Assembly (NCBI GenBank): GCA_015903945.1 | Contig: JABMDL010000011.1 | Coordinates: forward strand, 1 to 44,739 | Length of the DNA: 44,739 bases | Direction: 5' to 3' | Origin: Nitrospira sp. | Lineage (GTDB): Bacteria; Nitrospirota; Nitrospiria; Nitrospirales; Nitrospiraceae | Shown here: one piece after another, positions 1 through 9,204 of the stretch | How the letters are laid out: the number at the start of each line of letters is the position of its first letter | Numbering within the stretch: the stretch's first letter is position 1 | Program-made: the position numbers and the translations under genes | Notes under the pieces: generated by a model | Databases searched by the model: none | The model's input: only the letters and a program-made list of their open reading frames with translations | What the model was told of the DNA's origin: nothing

Positions 1-366
1 GATCGCATGCGCGGCCAGCAATGTTTTCGTCACTACCTTGTGCATACCGACTGCGCTCGCCTGTACACCCGACCCCGTATACGGCATGCCGATTGTCTCA
101 AGAAACCCTTGGATCGATCCGTCTTCGCCGCCCGGCCCATGCAACGCAAGAAAGGCGATGGCAACCTTGTGATCTTTCAAGTCCTGCGACAGACGGTCGG
201 TCACATCGATCGCCACAACATCGTAGCCGCAACGACGCAACGACTGGCACACCGCCTGACCGGTGCGAAGAGAGACCTCCCGTTCCGAAGACCGGCCCCC
301 CATCAACACGCCGATCCGTTTGCCAGTCACCCGTGCTCGCTGTTCCACGGTGTTCTCAACTCGCAT
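1..366 (-). CDS. ddl: D-alanine--D-alanine ligase, N-terminal part (cut by window edge)
   Basis: Joins two D-alanines with ATP to make the dipeptide that MurF adds to the peptidoglycan precursor in the cytoplasm. Only the first 122 codons are in the window; the reading frame is open to base 1. The segment [18 protein letters not shown], near residues 19-36, is the classic N-terminal Ddl signature, and a later HGPGGEDG stretch belongs to the same domain. The ATG at 366 overlaps the TGA of murB (ATGA), so translation is probably coupled to it. It is the last visible gene of the dcw cluster; in relatives ftsQ, ftsA and ftsZ usually follow, beyond this edge. The ATP-grasp catalytic part is not visible. 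Confidence 0.93.
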   Translation of the reverse strand, partial: MRVENTVEQRARVTGKRIGVLMGGRSSEREVSLRTGQAVCQSLRRCGYDVVAIDVTDRLSQDLKDHKVAIAFLALHGPGGEDGSIQGFLETIGMPYTGSGVQASAVGMHKVVTKTLLAAHAI

Positions 367-1307
367 CACGCCTGCCCCACAATTTTCAGCTCGAGGTCCA
401 ATTTCACACCAGTCTTCCTGGCCACCTGCGCGCGGACTTTTCGAATGAGCGCGAGCACGTCCTTGGCGCTGGCATGACCCTGGTTCACGATAAAATTGGC
501 GTGCTTCCGTGACACTTCCGCATCGCCGACATGTGCGCCTTTGAGTCCCGCCGCTTCGACGACCCGACCCGCCGAATCGTTCGGCGGGTTCCTGAACACG
601 CACCCGGCGCTCGGCAATGTGAGTGGCTGGGTATCCCGTCGATAGCGCAAATAGTCTTTGACGACCTTCTCAATATCAGACCGGACACCCGGCTTGAGCT
701 GGAGCCAGACTCCTGCCACGATTCCGGCCGGAAGCGCTGCCCGTCGATAATCGAAAATAAGATCCCGTGCGGGGCAATCGAGGACCGTGCCGGTCGGAGT
801 CACGATGCGCACCGCCTTAACTGAATCTTTCATCTCTCCCAGCCTGGTGCCGGCGTTCATCACCACGCACCCCGCCACAGTTCCTGGAATACCCGCCGCC
901 CATTCCAGCCCTGCCAGTGACCGGCGGATGGCATAGCTGATGAGGGTGGGCATGCCGACACCACCTTCAGCATAGAGCACCGACCCCGGCTCTTCCTTGA
1001 TGGACCGCAGCCGTGCCAGGCTGACCACCACCCCTCGGATGCCCTTGTCACGGACGAGAAGATTCGTGCCTCCCAGCACGAACATCGGAAGTTTCTGCGC
1101 AGAGGCCTGTGCAACCAATTGAACGAGGTCCTCCGCATCGGCCGGCTCCACCAGTACATCGGCAGGACCGCCGATTTTGAACGACGTGTATTCTGCAAGC
1201 GGCGCTTGGAAGCGAACTGCCCCCCTGAGACCGACCAGTGCCTCCCGCATTCTGCGCCGAACCGTCGCGCCACTCTTTTCCGCATCTCTCGTTCTACGAC
1301 CACGCAT
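366..1307 (-). CDS. murB: UDP-N-acetylenolpyruvoylglucosamine reductase MurB
   Basis: FAD-dependent cytoplasmic enzyme that reduces the enolpyruvyl group to give UDP-MurNAc, the second step of precursor synthesis. It has 313 residues. The FAD-binding half shows [16 protein letters not shown] near residue 40 and the glycine-rich stretch [18 protein letters not shown]. The substrate half has the proton-donor serine region [10 protein letters not shown] and a C-terminal [14 protein letters not shown] block. The length and a single YRR segment fit a type I/II MurB. The chosen ATG lies 3 nt after the murC stop; no clear ribosome site is seen, and the internal ATG at codon 20 (1250) is an alternative that would match the usual family N-terminus. 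Its end overlaps ddl by 4 nt. Confidence 0.95.
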   Translation of the reverse strand: MRGRRTRDAEKSGATVRRRMREALVGLRGAVRFQAPLAEYTSFKIGGPADVLVEPADAEDLVQLVAQASAQKLPMFVLGGTNLLVRDKGIRGVVVSLARLRSIKEEPGSVLYAEGGVGMPTLISYAIRRSLAGLEWAAGIPGTVAGCVVMNAGTRLGEMKDSVKAVRIVTPTGTVLDCPARDLIFDYRRAALPAGIVAGVWLQLKPGVRSDIEKVVKDYLRYRRDTQPLTLPSAGCVFRNPPNDSAGRVVEAAGLKGAHVGDAEVSRKHANFIVNQGHASAKDVLALIRKVRAQVARKTGVKLDLELKIVGQA

Positions 1308-1310
1308 TGG

Positions 1311-2705
1311 TTACGAAGACGGCGCAAGCCGGGCCAGAATCCCGTTCCCTGCCTTCCAGATATCCCCTGCGCCCAATGTGAGCACCAGATCGCCGGGTTT
1401 TAGATGCGGCAGGACCTGATCCGGCATCGTTTCCTTCTGCTCAATAAATGTGACCGCCGGATGGCCGGCTGCTTTAATCGTCTCGACGAGCTTGGCACCC
1501 GACACGCCCGGTATTGGTGGCTCTCCTGCGGCGTAGACTTCCGTTACGAATAGGTGATCGGCTTGATCGAAGGCATGGGCAAAGTCTTCGATGCAATCCC
1601 TGGTGCGGGTATAGCGATGGGGCTGGAAGAGAACGACCAATCGCCGTTCCCAACCCTGCTTGGCAGCCGCCAGCGTCGCTTTGACTTCCGTCGGGTGATG
1701 GCCATAGTCGTCGACGACCATGATGCCGCCGGCTTCGCCGCGGAGATGGAATCGCCGTTCAACGCCGGTGAAGGCGGCCAAACCCTTACGGATGAGATCC
1801 ACGGGAATCTCCAGCTCGATCCCGATCGCGATCGCCACCAGTGCGTTCGAGACATTGTGAACGCCCGGGACTGCGAGCCGAAACGGGCCGAGATTTTTCC
1901 CCCGGAAATAGGCGCGGAATTCCGCGCCCCATTGCCTGAGGCTGATGTCCGTCGCCTTGAAATCCGGCACCACCCCGCCCCGTTCGTGAATCCCGTAAGT
2001 CTGGTAGCGCTTGACGATCTTCGGAAACAGCGCGCTGAGCCGCTCGTCGTCGGCACACAACACCGCTACGCCGTAAAACGGAATCTTGTTGATGAATTCC
2101 AGGAAACTGTCGTTTATGCGTTCCATCGATCCGTAATGATCGAGGTGTTCACGATCCAAGTTCGTCACCGCCACGATCGTCGGCGATAGGCGGAGAAACG
2201 AGCCGTCGCTCTCATCCGCTTCCGCCACTAACAGATCGCCCCGTCCGAGCCGCGCATGGCTACCCAGGGCGTTGACTTTTCCGCCGATCACCATCGTCGG
2301 ATCGAGTCCGCCCTGCGCCAGCACGTTCGCCACCATCGAGGTTGTCGTCGTCTTGCCGTGCGCCCCTGCGATCGCCACACCGAACTTGAGTCGCATCAAT
2401 TCTGCGAGCATCTCGGCCCGCGGGATTACCGGGATTTGCTTGACCTTCGCGGCCACCACCTCGGGGTTTGTCGCCGCCACGGCAGAGGAGATGACGACCA
2501 CCTGCGCCTCGCCGACGTTCGACTCCTGGTGGCCCATGAAAATCTTCCCACCGAGCTCCTCGAGCCGTCTGGTGGTTTCCGATGCCTGCAAATCCGAGCC
2601 GGTCACCTTATATCCCATCGTCAAGAGTACCTCGGCGATCCCACTCATCCCGGCCCCGCCGATGCCAACCAGATGAATGTGCTGGGTCTTGCGAAACATC
2701 CCCAT
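1311..2705 (-). CDS. murC: UDP-N-acetylmuramate--L-alanine ligase MurC
   Basis: Mur ligase that adds L-alanine to UDP-MurNAc using ATP in the cytoplasm. With the chosen start it has 464 residues. The N-terminal Rossmann motif reads HLVGIGGAGMSG near residue 12, the ATP loop GAHGKTTT near 114-121, and the C-terminal domain has DDYGHHPTEV and FQPHRYTR. The frame is open upstream to an ATG at 2804, which would overlap murG. I chose the ATG at 2705 because AAGGAG lies 6 nt before it and because the family normally begins a few residues before HLVG. The gap to murG is then 61 nt. It is one of four Mur ligases in this cluster. Confidence 0.95.
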   Translation of the reverse strand: MGMFRKTQHIHLVGIGGAGMSGIAEVLLTMGYKVTGSDLQASETTRRLEELGGKIFMGHQESNVGEAQVVVISSAVAATNPEVVAAKVKQIPVIPRAEMLAELMRLKFGVAIAGAHGKTTTTSMVANVLAQGGLDPTMVIGGKVNALGSHARLGRGDLLVAEADESDGSFLRLSPTIVAVTNLDREHLDHYGSMERINDSFLEFINKIPFYGVAVLCADDERLSALFPKIVKRYQTYGIHERGGVVPDFKATDISLRQWGAEFRAYFRGKNLGPFRLAVPGVHNVSNALVAIAIGIELEIPVDLIRKGLAAFTGVERRFHLRGEAGGIMVVDDYGHHPTEVKATLAAAKQGWERRLVVLFQPHRYTRTRDCIEDFAHAFDQADHLFVTEVYAAGEPPIPGVSGAKLVETIKAAGHPAVTFIEQKETMPDQVLPHLKPGDLVLTLGAGDIWKAGNGILARLAPSS

Positions 2706-2766
2706 GCGCGTTACTCCTTGTCGTCCATACAATACTCGCTGCCCCTCTCCTCGTTCCGGGACAGCA

Positions 2767-3894
2767 TTAGGCGCCTGCCGCTCCAATAGATTTGTCGCCG
2801 TCATATGTCACCCCCATCAGTGCATAACATTCGCGGACGATCGCCTCACCAGCATCGATACGCCGCATCGCCCGGCTCTTGTCGCTCATCGTTTGAAGCC
2901 GTGAGGTGTCCTGCACGATGGCGCTGATCGACTCGCTCAGTGTCGAACCGGTCAGATCTGCTTGAGGCAAGACGATCGCGCCGCCCGCCGCTTCCATGGC
3001 TCGTGCGTTTTTCATCTGGTGGTCGTAAATTGCCGTCGGGAGCGGAATCAGGATCGCCGGCTTTCCACAGGCCGTCAGTTCCGCGATCGTCATGGCACCG
3101 GCACGCGCCACCACGAGATCGGCCGTGCGCAAGACTGTCGGCATGTCATACAAGAATGGTGTGACCGCAGCCTGTACACCCAGCTTCGCATAGGCCTCCT
3201 GCACCCGCCGATAATCCGCCTCACCCGTTTGATGAGTGATCACCAAGTTGGGCACACGGGCCGTTAGAGAGGCCAACGCGTCCAGCACCGCACTGTTAAT
3301 CGCTTTCGCCCCTTGGCTGCCGCCAAAGATCAAGAGGTGGTAGCGTGATCCGGCCGGAGACGGTGTCTTGCTCGATCCGGATGGCGCCAAGAACTCCTGC
3401 CGAACCGGCGTACCGACCATACGGACCTTGCTCCGGTCGAATGAATCCCCCGCCGATTCAAACGCCAGAAAAATCCGTTGCGCGAATGGCGCGATCGCTT
3501 TATTCGCCATACCTGGATAGGCGTTCGGTTCGAGAATCACTCGCGGGATCCCTCGTATCGCTGCGGCAGCCAGCATGGTCGGACTCGTATAGCCCCCCAC
3601 CCCGATCACCAGATCCGCCCGGTGCCTGCGGAGAATCCCGAGCGACTGCCAGAGCCCCACCGGCACGGCAAGCAATCCTTGCAGGACGGACATAAATCCC
3701 TTCCCCATAACTGGCTTCGCCGTAATGAACTGCAATTCGAACCCTTCATGGGCAAGCACCTTCGACTCAATCCCACGTTCGGTTCCGACAAACAGGATCT
3801 TGCTGGAGGAATCTCGTCGTAGAAATTCCCGCGCCAGCGCCACAGCCGGATAGAGGTGGCCTCCGGTCCCTCCTGCGGCAATCACAACTGTCAT
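2767..3894 (-). CDS. murG: UDP-GlcNAc:lipid I GlcNAc transferase MurG
   Basis: Peripheral inner-membrane glycosyltransferase that converts lipid I to lipid II. It has 375 residues. The N-terminal signature GGTGGHLYPA begins at about residue 8. The C-terminal half has FGGSQGAKAIN, the HQTGE motif, and the donor-binding GAMTIAELTACGKPAILIPLP segment (shown here only as a landmark near residue 280). The same frame stays open far upstream through ftsW, but that part is an ftsW shadow with no MurG similarity. The ATG at 3894 overlaps the ftsW stop by 4 nt (ATGA), which decides the start and implies translational coupling. Confidence 0.95.
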   Translation of the reverse strand: MTVVIAAGGTGGHLYPAVALAREFLRRDSSSKILFVGTERGIESKVLAHEGFELQFITAKPVMGKGFMSVLQGLLAVPVGLWQSLGILRRHRADLVIGVGGYTSPTMLAAAAIRGIPRVILEPNAYPGMANKAIAPFAQRIFLAFESAGDSFDRSKVRMVGTPVRQEFLAPSGSSKTPSPAGSRYHLLIFGGSQGAKAINSAVLDALASLTARVPNLVITHQTGEADYRRVQEAYAKLGVQAAVTPFLYDMPTVLRTADLVVARAGAMTIAELTACGKPAILIPLPTAIYDHQMKNARAMEAAGGAIVLPQADLTGSTLSESISAIVQDTSRLQTMSDKSRAMRRIDAGEAIVRECYALMGVTYDGDKSIGAAGA

Positions 3895-5093
3895 CGGCGA
3901 CCCGACCCACCGCGGCCGCTCCGCCCTGATTCTTCCCGACCTGTCTGCCGGTCTCGCGAGATGTTCAGCAAGATCCCTACCCCCACCATGCAGGTGACCA
4001 ATGAAGACCCGCCGTAACTGACGAAAGGCAAAGTCAGTCCTTTGGTCGGCACGAGCCCCGTCACCACGGAAGCGTTGATCAGTGCCTGAACCCCGATGAG
4101 CAGGGTGATCCCCATGCCGAGGTACCGTCCGAACGGCATCCGTGCCCGCGCGGCAACCTGAAATCCCCGGACCACGAACAAGGCGAAGAGCAAGATGATG
4201 GCCCCCGTCCCGACCAGTCCCAGCTCTTCTCCTACCAACGCCAACACGAAATCGGTGTGGGCTTCCGGCAAGAAGAAGAGTTTCTGTTTGCCCTCGCCTA
4301 ACCCCACTCCAAATGGTCCTCCGCTGCCAAACGCCAGAAATGATTGCGTGATCTGAAACCCCGCATCCGAGGCGTCCTTCCACGGAGCCAGGAACGTCAT
4401 CAGACGCTCGCGCCGATACTTGGAACTGAGGACCAGCACCAATACGACCGGTGCGGCACAGAGGCCCAGGGACACGAGATGAGAGATGCGTGCCCCCCCC
4501 AGGAACAAGAGACTGATCGCTACCGAGCCCATCACCACCACAGTTCCCAGGTCTCGCTCCAAGAGCACAAACCCTCCGAGCACCCCGATTACAAGCAGTG
4601 GGGGTACCAGGCCGCCGAGGAAGTTCGTAATCCGGTCCTCCTTCTTTGCCAAAAAGGCCGCCAGATAGATCACGGCGATCAGTTTTGCCAGTTCGGCCGG
4701 CTGGATCGAAATCGGCCCCAAGCGAAGCCAGCGTCTGGCCCCATTCGCCACCACCCCGAACGACGGCACCAACACCAGGACGAGCAAGATGACCATGAGG
4801 CCGAGAAGGGGAATCGCTAACCGCTTCCACCAGATGTAGTCGATTCGGGACACCAGATGCAGCAGCACGAGCCCAACCGTGAGCCATATGAGTTGCCGCT
4901 TGAGAAAAAAGCCTGGGTCGTGGAATCGATTGCCCGCCACAACGGCGCTTGCACTGAACACCATCACCAGGCCGATGAGCGCCAGGATAACCGTGATACC
5001 CAGCAGCATATGATCCATCGCCACCCGTTTCGGCGGACGCGGGCTGGCCGGCGTCCACGGCAACGTCAACGTTCCGGCCGATCTCTGTGACAT
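3891..5093 (-). CDS. ftsW: Peptidoglycan glycosyltransferase FtsW
   Basis: SEDS-family membrane protein that polymerises lipid II at the division site together with the class B PBP FtsI. It has 400 residues and about ten hydrophobic segments. Landmarks are LVMVFSASAVV in the first membrane segment, PAELAKLIAVIYLA, a periplasmic loop region with LAFGSGG and GVGLGEGKQKLFFLPEAHTD, and the final PTKGLTLPFVSYGG block that typifies FtsW/RodA. The N-terminus has a proline-rich tail of about 25 residues before the first helix. GAGG lies 7 nt before the ATG. MurG follows by a 4-nt overlap. RodA is the alternative, but the dcw location favours FtsW. Confidence 0.95.
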   Translation of the reverse strand: MSQRSAGTLTLPWTPASPRPPKRVAMDHMLLGITVILALIGLVMVFSASAVVAGNRFHDPGFFLKRQLIWLTVGLVLLHLVSRIDYIWWKRLAIPLLGLMVILLVLVLVPSFGVVANGARRWLRLGPISIQPAELAKLIAVIYLAAFLAKKEDRITNFLGGLVPPLLVIGVLGGFVLLERDLGTVVVMGSVAISLLFLGGARISHLVSLGLCAAPVVLVLVLSSKYRRERLMTFLAPWKDASDAGFQITQSFLAFGSGGPFGVGLGEGKQKLFFLPEAHTDFVLALVGEELGLVGTGAIILLFALFVVRGFQVAARARMPFGRYLGMGITLLIGVQALINASVVTGLVPTKGLTLPFVSYGGSSLVTCMVGVGILLNISRDRQTGREESGRSGRGGSGRR

Positions 5094-5171
5094 TTACCAT
5101 CCTCAATTCGTCAAATCCGTCTGTCATCGGCCCTCACATCGTGACGATGTCCGCGCCGACGGGGCTCATCG

Positions 5172-6578
5172 TCAGGGCAAGCCGTTGACGAGCGCCTTGA
5201 ACTGGCGCCCCCGGTCTTGATAATCGGCGAACATATCGAAGCTCGCGCACGCCGGCGACATGAGCACGACCTCGCCCGCCGCCGCTCCGGCGGCGGCCAG
5301 CTCGACCGCCTCGCGCAACGTCCCGGCTCGGTCGATCGCCTGATAACCTGTCACCGCCTCGGCGATCAGCGGTGCGGCTTCGCCGATCAATACCAGCCGT
5401 TTGACTCGCTGGCGAATGGCGGGAGCGAGCCGCGAAAAATCTCCCCCTTTGTCGCGCCCCCCGGCGATGAGCCAAATCGGTTGGTCGATGCTCTCCAATG
5501 CCTTCAGGGTGGCATCCACGTTGGTGCCCTTCGAATCGTTGACAAATCGCACACCGCGCCGATCCCGGACGATTTCCAGCGCATGTTCCAATCCCGGGAA
5601 CTCACTGAGCACGGCTCGAATCGCGTCGAGCGGACAACCGCTCAACAAGGCATAGGTCGCTGCCGCCATTGCGTTCTCGATGTTGTGATGGCCGATGATC
5701 TTGATCTCGCCGCGCCGGCACACGTCCTGGAGTTCCCCGGTGACGGTTGTCATGATCCGATCACCATCGAGATAGGTTCCGCCGGCGACATCGGGCGGCA
5801 GCGGCGGCCTCCTTGTAAAGCCAAGGACCCGGGCCTTCACATACCGTCTGAGCGCCGCCACCCGCGCATCGTCCAGATTGAAAAGGGCGTAATCGGATGC
5901 GGTCTGATTGTCGAAGATCCGTTGTTTGGCCGCGATATATTCGTCGATCGAGTCATACCGATCCTGATGGTCCACGGTGACATTGAGAATCGCAGCAATC
6001 CACGGATGGAACCGCTCCACCGTCTCGAGTTGAAAGCTGGACACTTCGACGACCAGCAGGTCGAATGGATCGGGGCGTCCCGCTTGGGCCGCATGCAGCA
6101 CCTGCCCGGCCGCTTCACTGAGCGCTGTACCCAGATTCCCGCCCACGAATACACGCTTGCCGCTGCGCTGCAACATCTTGCCGATCAACGTCACCGTGGT
6201 ACTCTTCCCGTTCGTACCGGTCACCGCCAGAATTGGCGCAGTGAGAAATCGCGACGCAAGCTCCAGCTCGCTTAGCACCTTCACCCCTCGACGGCGGACG
6301 CGCTCCAGTGCATCCATTCGATACGGGACCCCCGGACTGATGACCACAAGATCGGCGGTCTCCAACGCCGACTCATAGCCGCCGCCAAGACTCACCGTCA
6401 CACGGGACCGGTCCAGCTGCTCAAGTATGTGACCTAATTCCGAGGGGTCCTTCTTGTCGGCCACCGTGACCTGCGCGCCCGCTGCCTGCAGCAGACGAGT
6501 CGCCGCCACGCCACTCCGTGCGAGTCCCATCACTGTGACTTTGCTTCCTGCCAGTTCCATTGTCTCCGCACTCACCAT
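5172..6578 (-). CDS. murD: UDP-MurNAc-L-alanine--D-glutamate ligase MurD
   Basis: Adds D-glutamate to UDP-MurNAc-L-Ala with ATP. It has 468 residues. The N-terminal nucleotide-binding region reads [17 protein letters not shown], the ATP loop is [11 protein letters not shown] near residue 120, and the C-terminal domain contains [15 protein letters not shown] and [12 protein letters not shown], typical of MurD. The ATG at 6578 lies 4 nt after the mraY stop. An internal ATG at codon 7 (6560) with GGAG just before it is an alternative start. A gap of 78 nt with no clear signal separates it from ftsW. Confidence 0.95.
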   Translation of the reverse strand: MVSAETMELAGSKVTVMGLARSGVAATRLLQAAGAQVTVADKKDPSELGHILEQLDRSRVTVSLGGGYESALETADLVVISPGVPYRMDALERVRRRGVKVLSELELASRFLTAPILAVTGTNGKSTTVTLIGKMLQRSGKRVFVGGNLGTALSEAAGQVLHAAQAGRPDPFDLLVVEVSSFQLETVERFHPWIAAILNVTVDHQDRYDSIDEYIAAKQRIFDNQTASDYALFNLDDARVAALRRYVKARVLGFTRRPPLPPDVAGGTYLDGDRIMTTVTGELQDVCRRGEIKIIGHHNIENAMAAATYALLSGCPLDAIRAVLSEFPGLEHALEIVRDRRGVRFVNDSKGTNVDATLKALESIDQPIWLIAGGRDKGGDFSRLAPAIRQRVKRLVLIGEAAPLIAEAVTGYQAIDRAGTLREAVELAAAGAAAGEVVLMSPACASFDMFADYQDRGRQFKALVNGLP

Positions 6579-6582
6579 GGCA

Positions 6583-7659
6583 TCACCGCAACTTGAGCGT
6601 ACTGAGGCTGAGCAGCGCCAGCAGAATCGCGATAATCCACAAACGCACCACCACTTTGGGCTCTTCCCAGCCCTTCATTTCAAAATGGTGGTGAATCGGC
6701 GCCATCAAGAAGATGCGTTTCCCCCTCGACTTGAACGACAGGACCTGAAAAATGACCGAAACCGCTTCTATTACGAACACCCCACCGACCATGACCAGCA
6801 ACAGTTCATGCTTACTGATGACTGCCACCGTTCCTAACGCCGCGCCGAGCGGGAGCGATCCCACATCTCCCATGAACACGGAAGCCGGATAGGTGTTGAA
6901 CCAGAGGAACCCCAGACTCGATCCCAGGATTGCCGCAGTGAACACAGCCAGCTCTCCGGCTCCCTCGATATGAGGGATCAAGAGGTATTCAGACATCAGT
7001 CGGTGACCCGTCACATAGGCCACCACAGTGTAGGCGAGTGCGGCGATCATGATCGGACCGACCGCCAGTCCATCGAGACCGTCGGTGAGGTTCACAGCAT
7101 TTGAGCTGCCGACGATGACGAGCACCGCGAAGGCCACGTAGAACACGCCGAGGTCAGGCGTAAATGATTTGAAGAAGGGCACGCTGAGCTTCGTGCTGTA
7201 ACCGGGCAAGAAATACAGAACGAGCGCGACAGCCAACGCGACGCAGACTTGCGCCGTGAACTTCTGCCGTGGCGTCAATCCTTTTGATTGGGCCTTCACG
7301 AATTTGAGATAGTCATCCGCGAATCCAATGGCGAAAAATCCCAGCGTGGCGCCAAGCACCAGCCAAATGATGGGCCGCGAGATGTCGGCCCACAGCAGAG
7401 TGGACAGGGTGACAGCGAAGATAATGAGGATTCCACCCATCGTCGGCGTCCCACTTTTGGCCAGATGCCGCTTCGGCCCGTCGTCACGGATCTGTTGCCC
7501 CAACTTGATCTCTTGCAACTTCCGGATCACGGACGGCGCCAGGACAAACGCGATCAGAAACGCGGTGACAGCCGCGTAAATAATACGGAAGCTCTGATAG
7601 CGGAACACGTTCAGGAACGAAAATTCCGTATGCAGTGGATAGAGCCAGTTATACAGCAT
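6583..7659 (-). CDS. mraY: Phospho-MurNAc-pentapeptide transferase MraY
   Basis: Integral membrane enzyme that moves phospho-MurNAc-pentapeptide to undecaprenyl phosphate, making lipid I. It has 358 residues, the usual length, with about ten membrane segments. The family motifs are present: TPTMGG near residue 70, FADDYLKF with the paired aspartates, [14 protein letters not shown], and the [11 protein letters not shown] histidine motif near the C-terminus. The N-terminus [11 protein letters not shown] is also typical. The position between murF and murD is the usual dcw order. The start is the only sensible ATG; the ribosome site (AAGG) is weak and close. Confidence 0.96.
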   Translation of the reverse strand: MLYNWLYPLHTEFSFLNVFRYQSFRIIYAAVTAFLIAFVLAPSVIRKLQEIKLGQQIRDDGPKRHLAKSGTPTMGGILIIFAVTLSTLLWADISRPIIWLVLGATLGFFAIGFADDYLKFVKAQSKGLTPRQKFTAQVCVALAVALVLYFLPGYSTKLSVPFFKSFTPDLGVFYVAFAVLVIVGSSNAVNLTDGLDGLAVGPIMIAALAYTVVAYVTGHRLMSEYLLIPHIEGAGELAVFTAAILGSSLGFLWFNTYPASVFMGDVGSLPLGAALGTVAVISKHELLLVMVGGVFVIEAVSVIFQVLSFKSRGKRIFLMAPIHHHFEMKGWEEPKVVVRLWIIAILLALLSLSTLKLR

Positions 7660-7718
7660 GACCTTATGACAATTTCCGCGGCCCGGCGTTCCTTACGTCA
7701 AGCCTAGCGCAAAGCCGA

Positions 7719-9167
7719 TTACGAGGCCTTCCTTGCCACACGCTTTGTTCCGTGCAGTGCTTGGACCACTTGTTCCAACTTCATCCCGCGCGATGCCTTC
7801 GCCAGGACAACGTCTCCATGTTTCACGACAGCTTTTGCGGCGGCGGCGGCGGCCGACGCATCCGGCACCAGAATGATCCTGTCCCGATCGAACCCCGCCC
7901 GTTCTGCTCCTTCCGCCAAACTCCTGCCCAACGTGCCACAAACGATAAGCTGATCGATGCCCTGCTGCGCCACGAAAGCACCGACCTCCCTGTGCAGCGA
8001 GGCGGCATCAGCGCCCAGTTCCAACATGTCGCCCAATACGGCGATCTTCTTCCGCCCCTCGCCCCTTTGCACCAGCAACTGGACGGCGGCCTTCATGGAC
8101 GCCGGATTCGCGTTGTAACAGTCGTTGATAACCGTGACCCCGTGGCTGACGAAGACTTGCGACCGCATCGCCGCAGGCCGAAACCGGGAGAGTCCCTGAG
8201 CGATGACCGCTCCCGGAAGACCGAGTACGGCGCCGACCGCCGCCGCAGCCAGCGCGTTGCTGATGTTGTGAGCACCCTGCACGTGAATGCGGACGATGGT
8301 GTGGCGCACCTTCCCCGGCAACAATAACCGAAAGATCGAGCCGTTACGCCCATCGGATTTCACATCCATGGCGCGGACATCGGCCTTTGCAGATAACCCA
8401 AAGGACATCAGGCGGCATCGGGCCCTTGCCGCCAGGTAATCGTAGTAGAGATCATCCGCATTCAATACCGCTGTACCTTCGGATGGGAGCAAGTCGAGCA
8501 ATTCCGCTTTCGACTGTGCAGATCCCTCCATGCTTCCAAAAAATTCCAAATGGTCCGGACCGATATTGGTAATGACGCCGATGGTAGGCCGCGCCATTTC
8601 GCAGAGCCTGGTTGTCTGGCCAATCTGATCGACCCCCATCTCAATGACCGCCCCTTCGTGACGCCCATTGAGGTGAAAGAGTGTCTGCGGAACTCCGATA
8701 CGATTGTTGAGATTCCCCTCCGTCTTGAGAATGTTCCAACGATGGGCCATCACGCTCGCAACCATTTCTTTCGTGGTCGTCTTGCCATTGCTTCCCGTCA
8801 CCGCCACGACCGGAATATCAAACCGACTCCGATGGTGAGTCGCAAGCTGTTGGTACGCGAACAACGGATCGCGGACACCCAGGATAAACGGCACTGTCCG
8901 CTTCGACGCCGGTTTGACGGCGAGCGACCCTACGGGATACGCGTCGTGGACGATCGCGCCCACGGCTCCCCGCGACAACGCAGCTCCGACAAAGTCATGT
9001 CCGTCGAAGCGATCACCCTTTATCGCCAAGAACAGATCGCCTGGGCGAATCGACCGGCTATCGATACTGATCCATCGGATCGGCAACTTCATCCAGCCAG
9101 ACGTCTCGCCCGCCAAAACCTTGGTGCTGATCACTTCCCTCAACTCTTCGACGGTAAATAGCGGCAT
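7719..9167 (-). CDS. murF: UDP-MurNAc-tripeptide--D-alanyl-D-alanine ligase MurF
   Basis: Attaches the D-Ala-D-Ala made by Ddl to complete the UDP-MurNAc-pentapeptide. It has 482 residues. The N-terminal domain has SIDSRSIRPGDLFLAIKGDRFDGHDF, the ATP loop is VTGSNGKTTTKEM near residue 128, and the C-terminal domain carries NDCYNANPASMKAA and LGDMLELG, which separate MurF from the other ligases. AGGGG lies about 7 nt before the ATG. It is followed by mraY after about 59 nt and preceded by murE after 37 nt. Confidence 0.95.
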   Translation of the reverse strand: MPLFTVEELREVISTKVLAGETSGWMKLPIRWISIDSRSIRPGDLFLAIKGDRFDGHDFVGAALSRGAVGAIVHDAYPVGSLAVKPASKRTVPFILGVRDPLFAYQQLATHHRSRFDIPVVAVTGSNGKTTTKEMVASVMAHRWNILKTEGNLNNRIGVPQTLFHLNGRHEGAVIEMGVDQIGQTTRLCEMARPTIGVITNIGPDHLEFFGSMEGSAQSKAELLDLLPSEGTAVLNADDLYYDYLAARARCRLMSFGLSAKADVRAMDVKSDGRNGSIFRLLLPGKVRHTIVRIHVQGAHNISNALAAAAVGAVLGLPGAVIAQGLSRFRPAAMRSQVFVSHGVTVINDCYNANPASMKAAVQLLVQRGEGRKKIAVLGDMLELGADAASLHREVGAFVAQQGIDQLIVCGTLGRSLAEGAERAGFDRDRIILVPDASAAAAAAKAVVKHGDVVLAKASRGMKLEQVVQALHGTKRVARKAS

Positions 9168-9204
9168 GAGAATCCCCTGTTACGCCCCGCAGACGTTGAC
9201 TACG

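Noticed and set aside
2767..5127. A 786-residue open frame that would join murG to upstream sequence
   Set aside because: The upstream 410 residues are ftsW read in another frame, with no similarity of their own. MurG starts at the ATG at 3894, which overlaps the ftsW stop.
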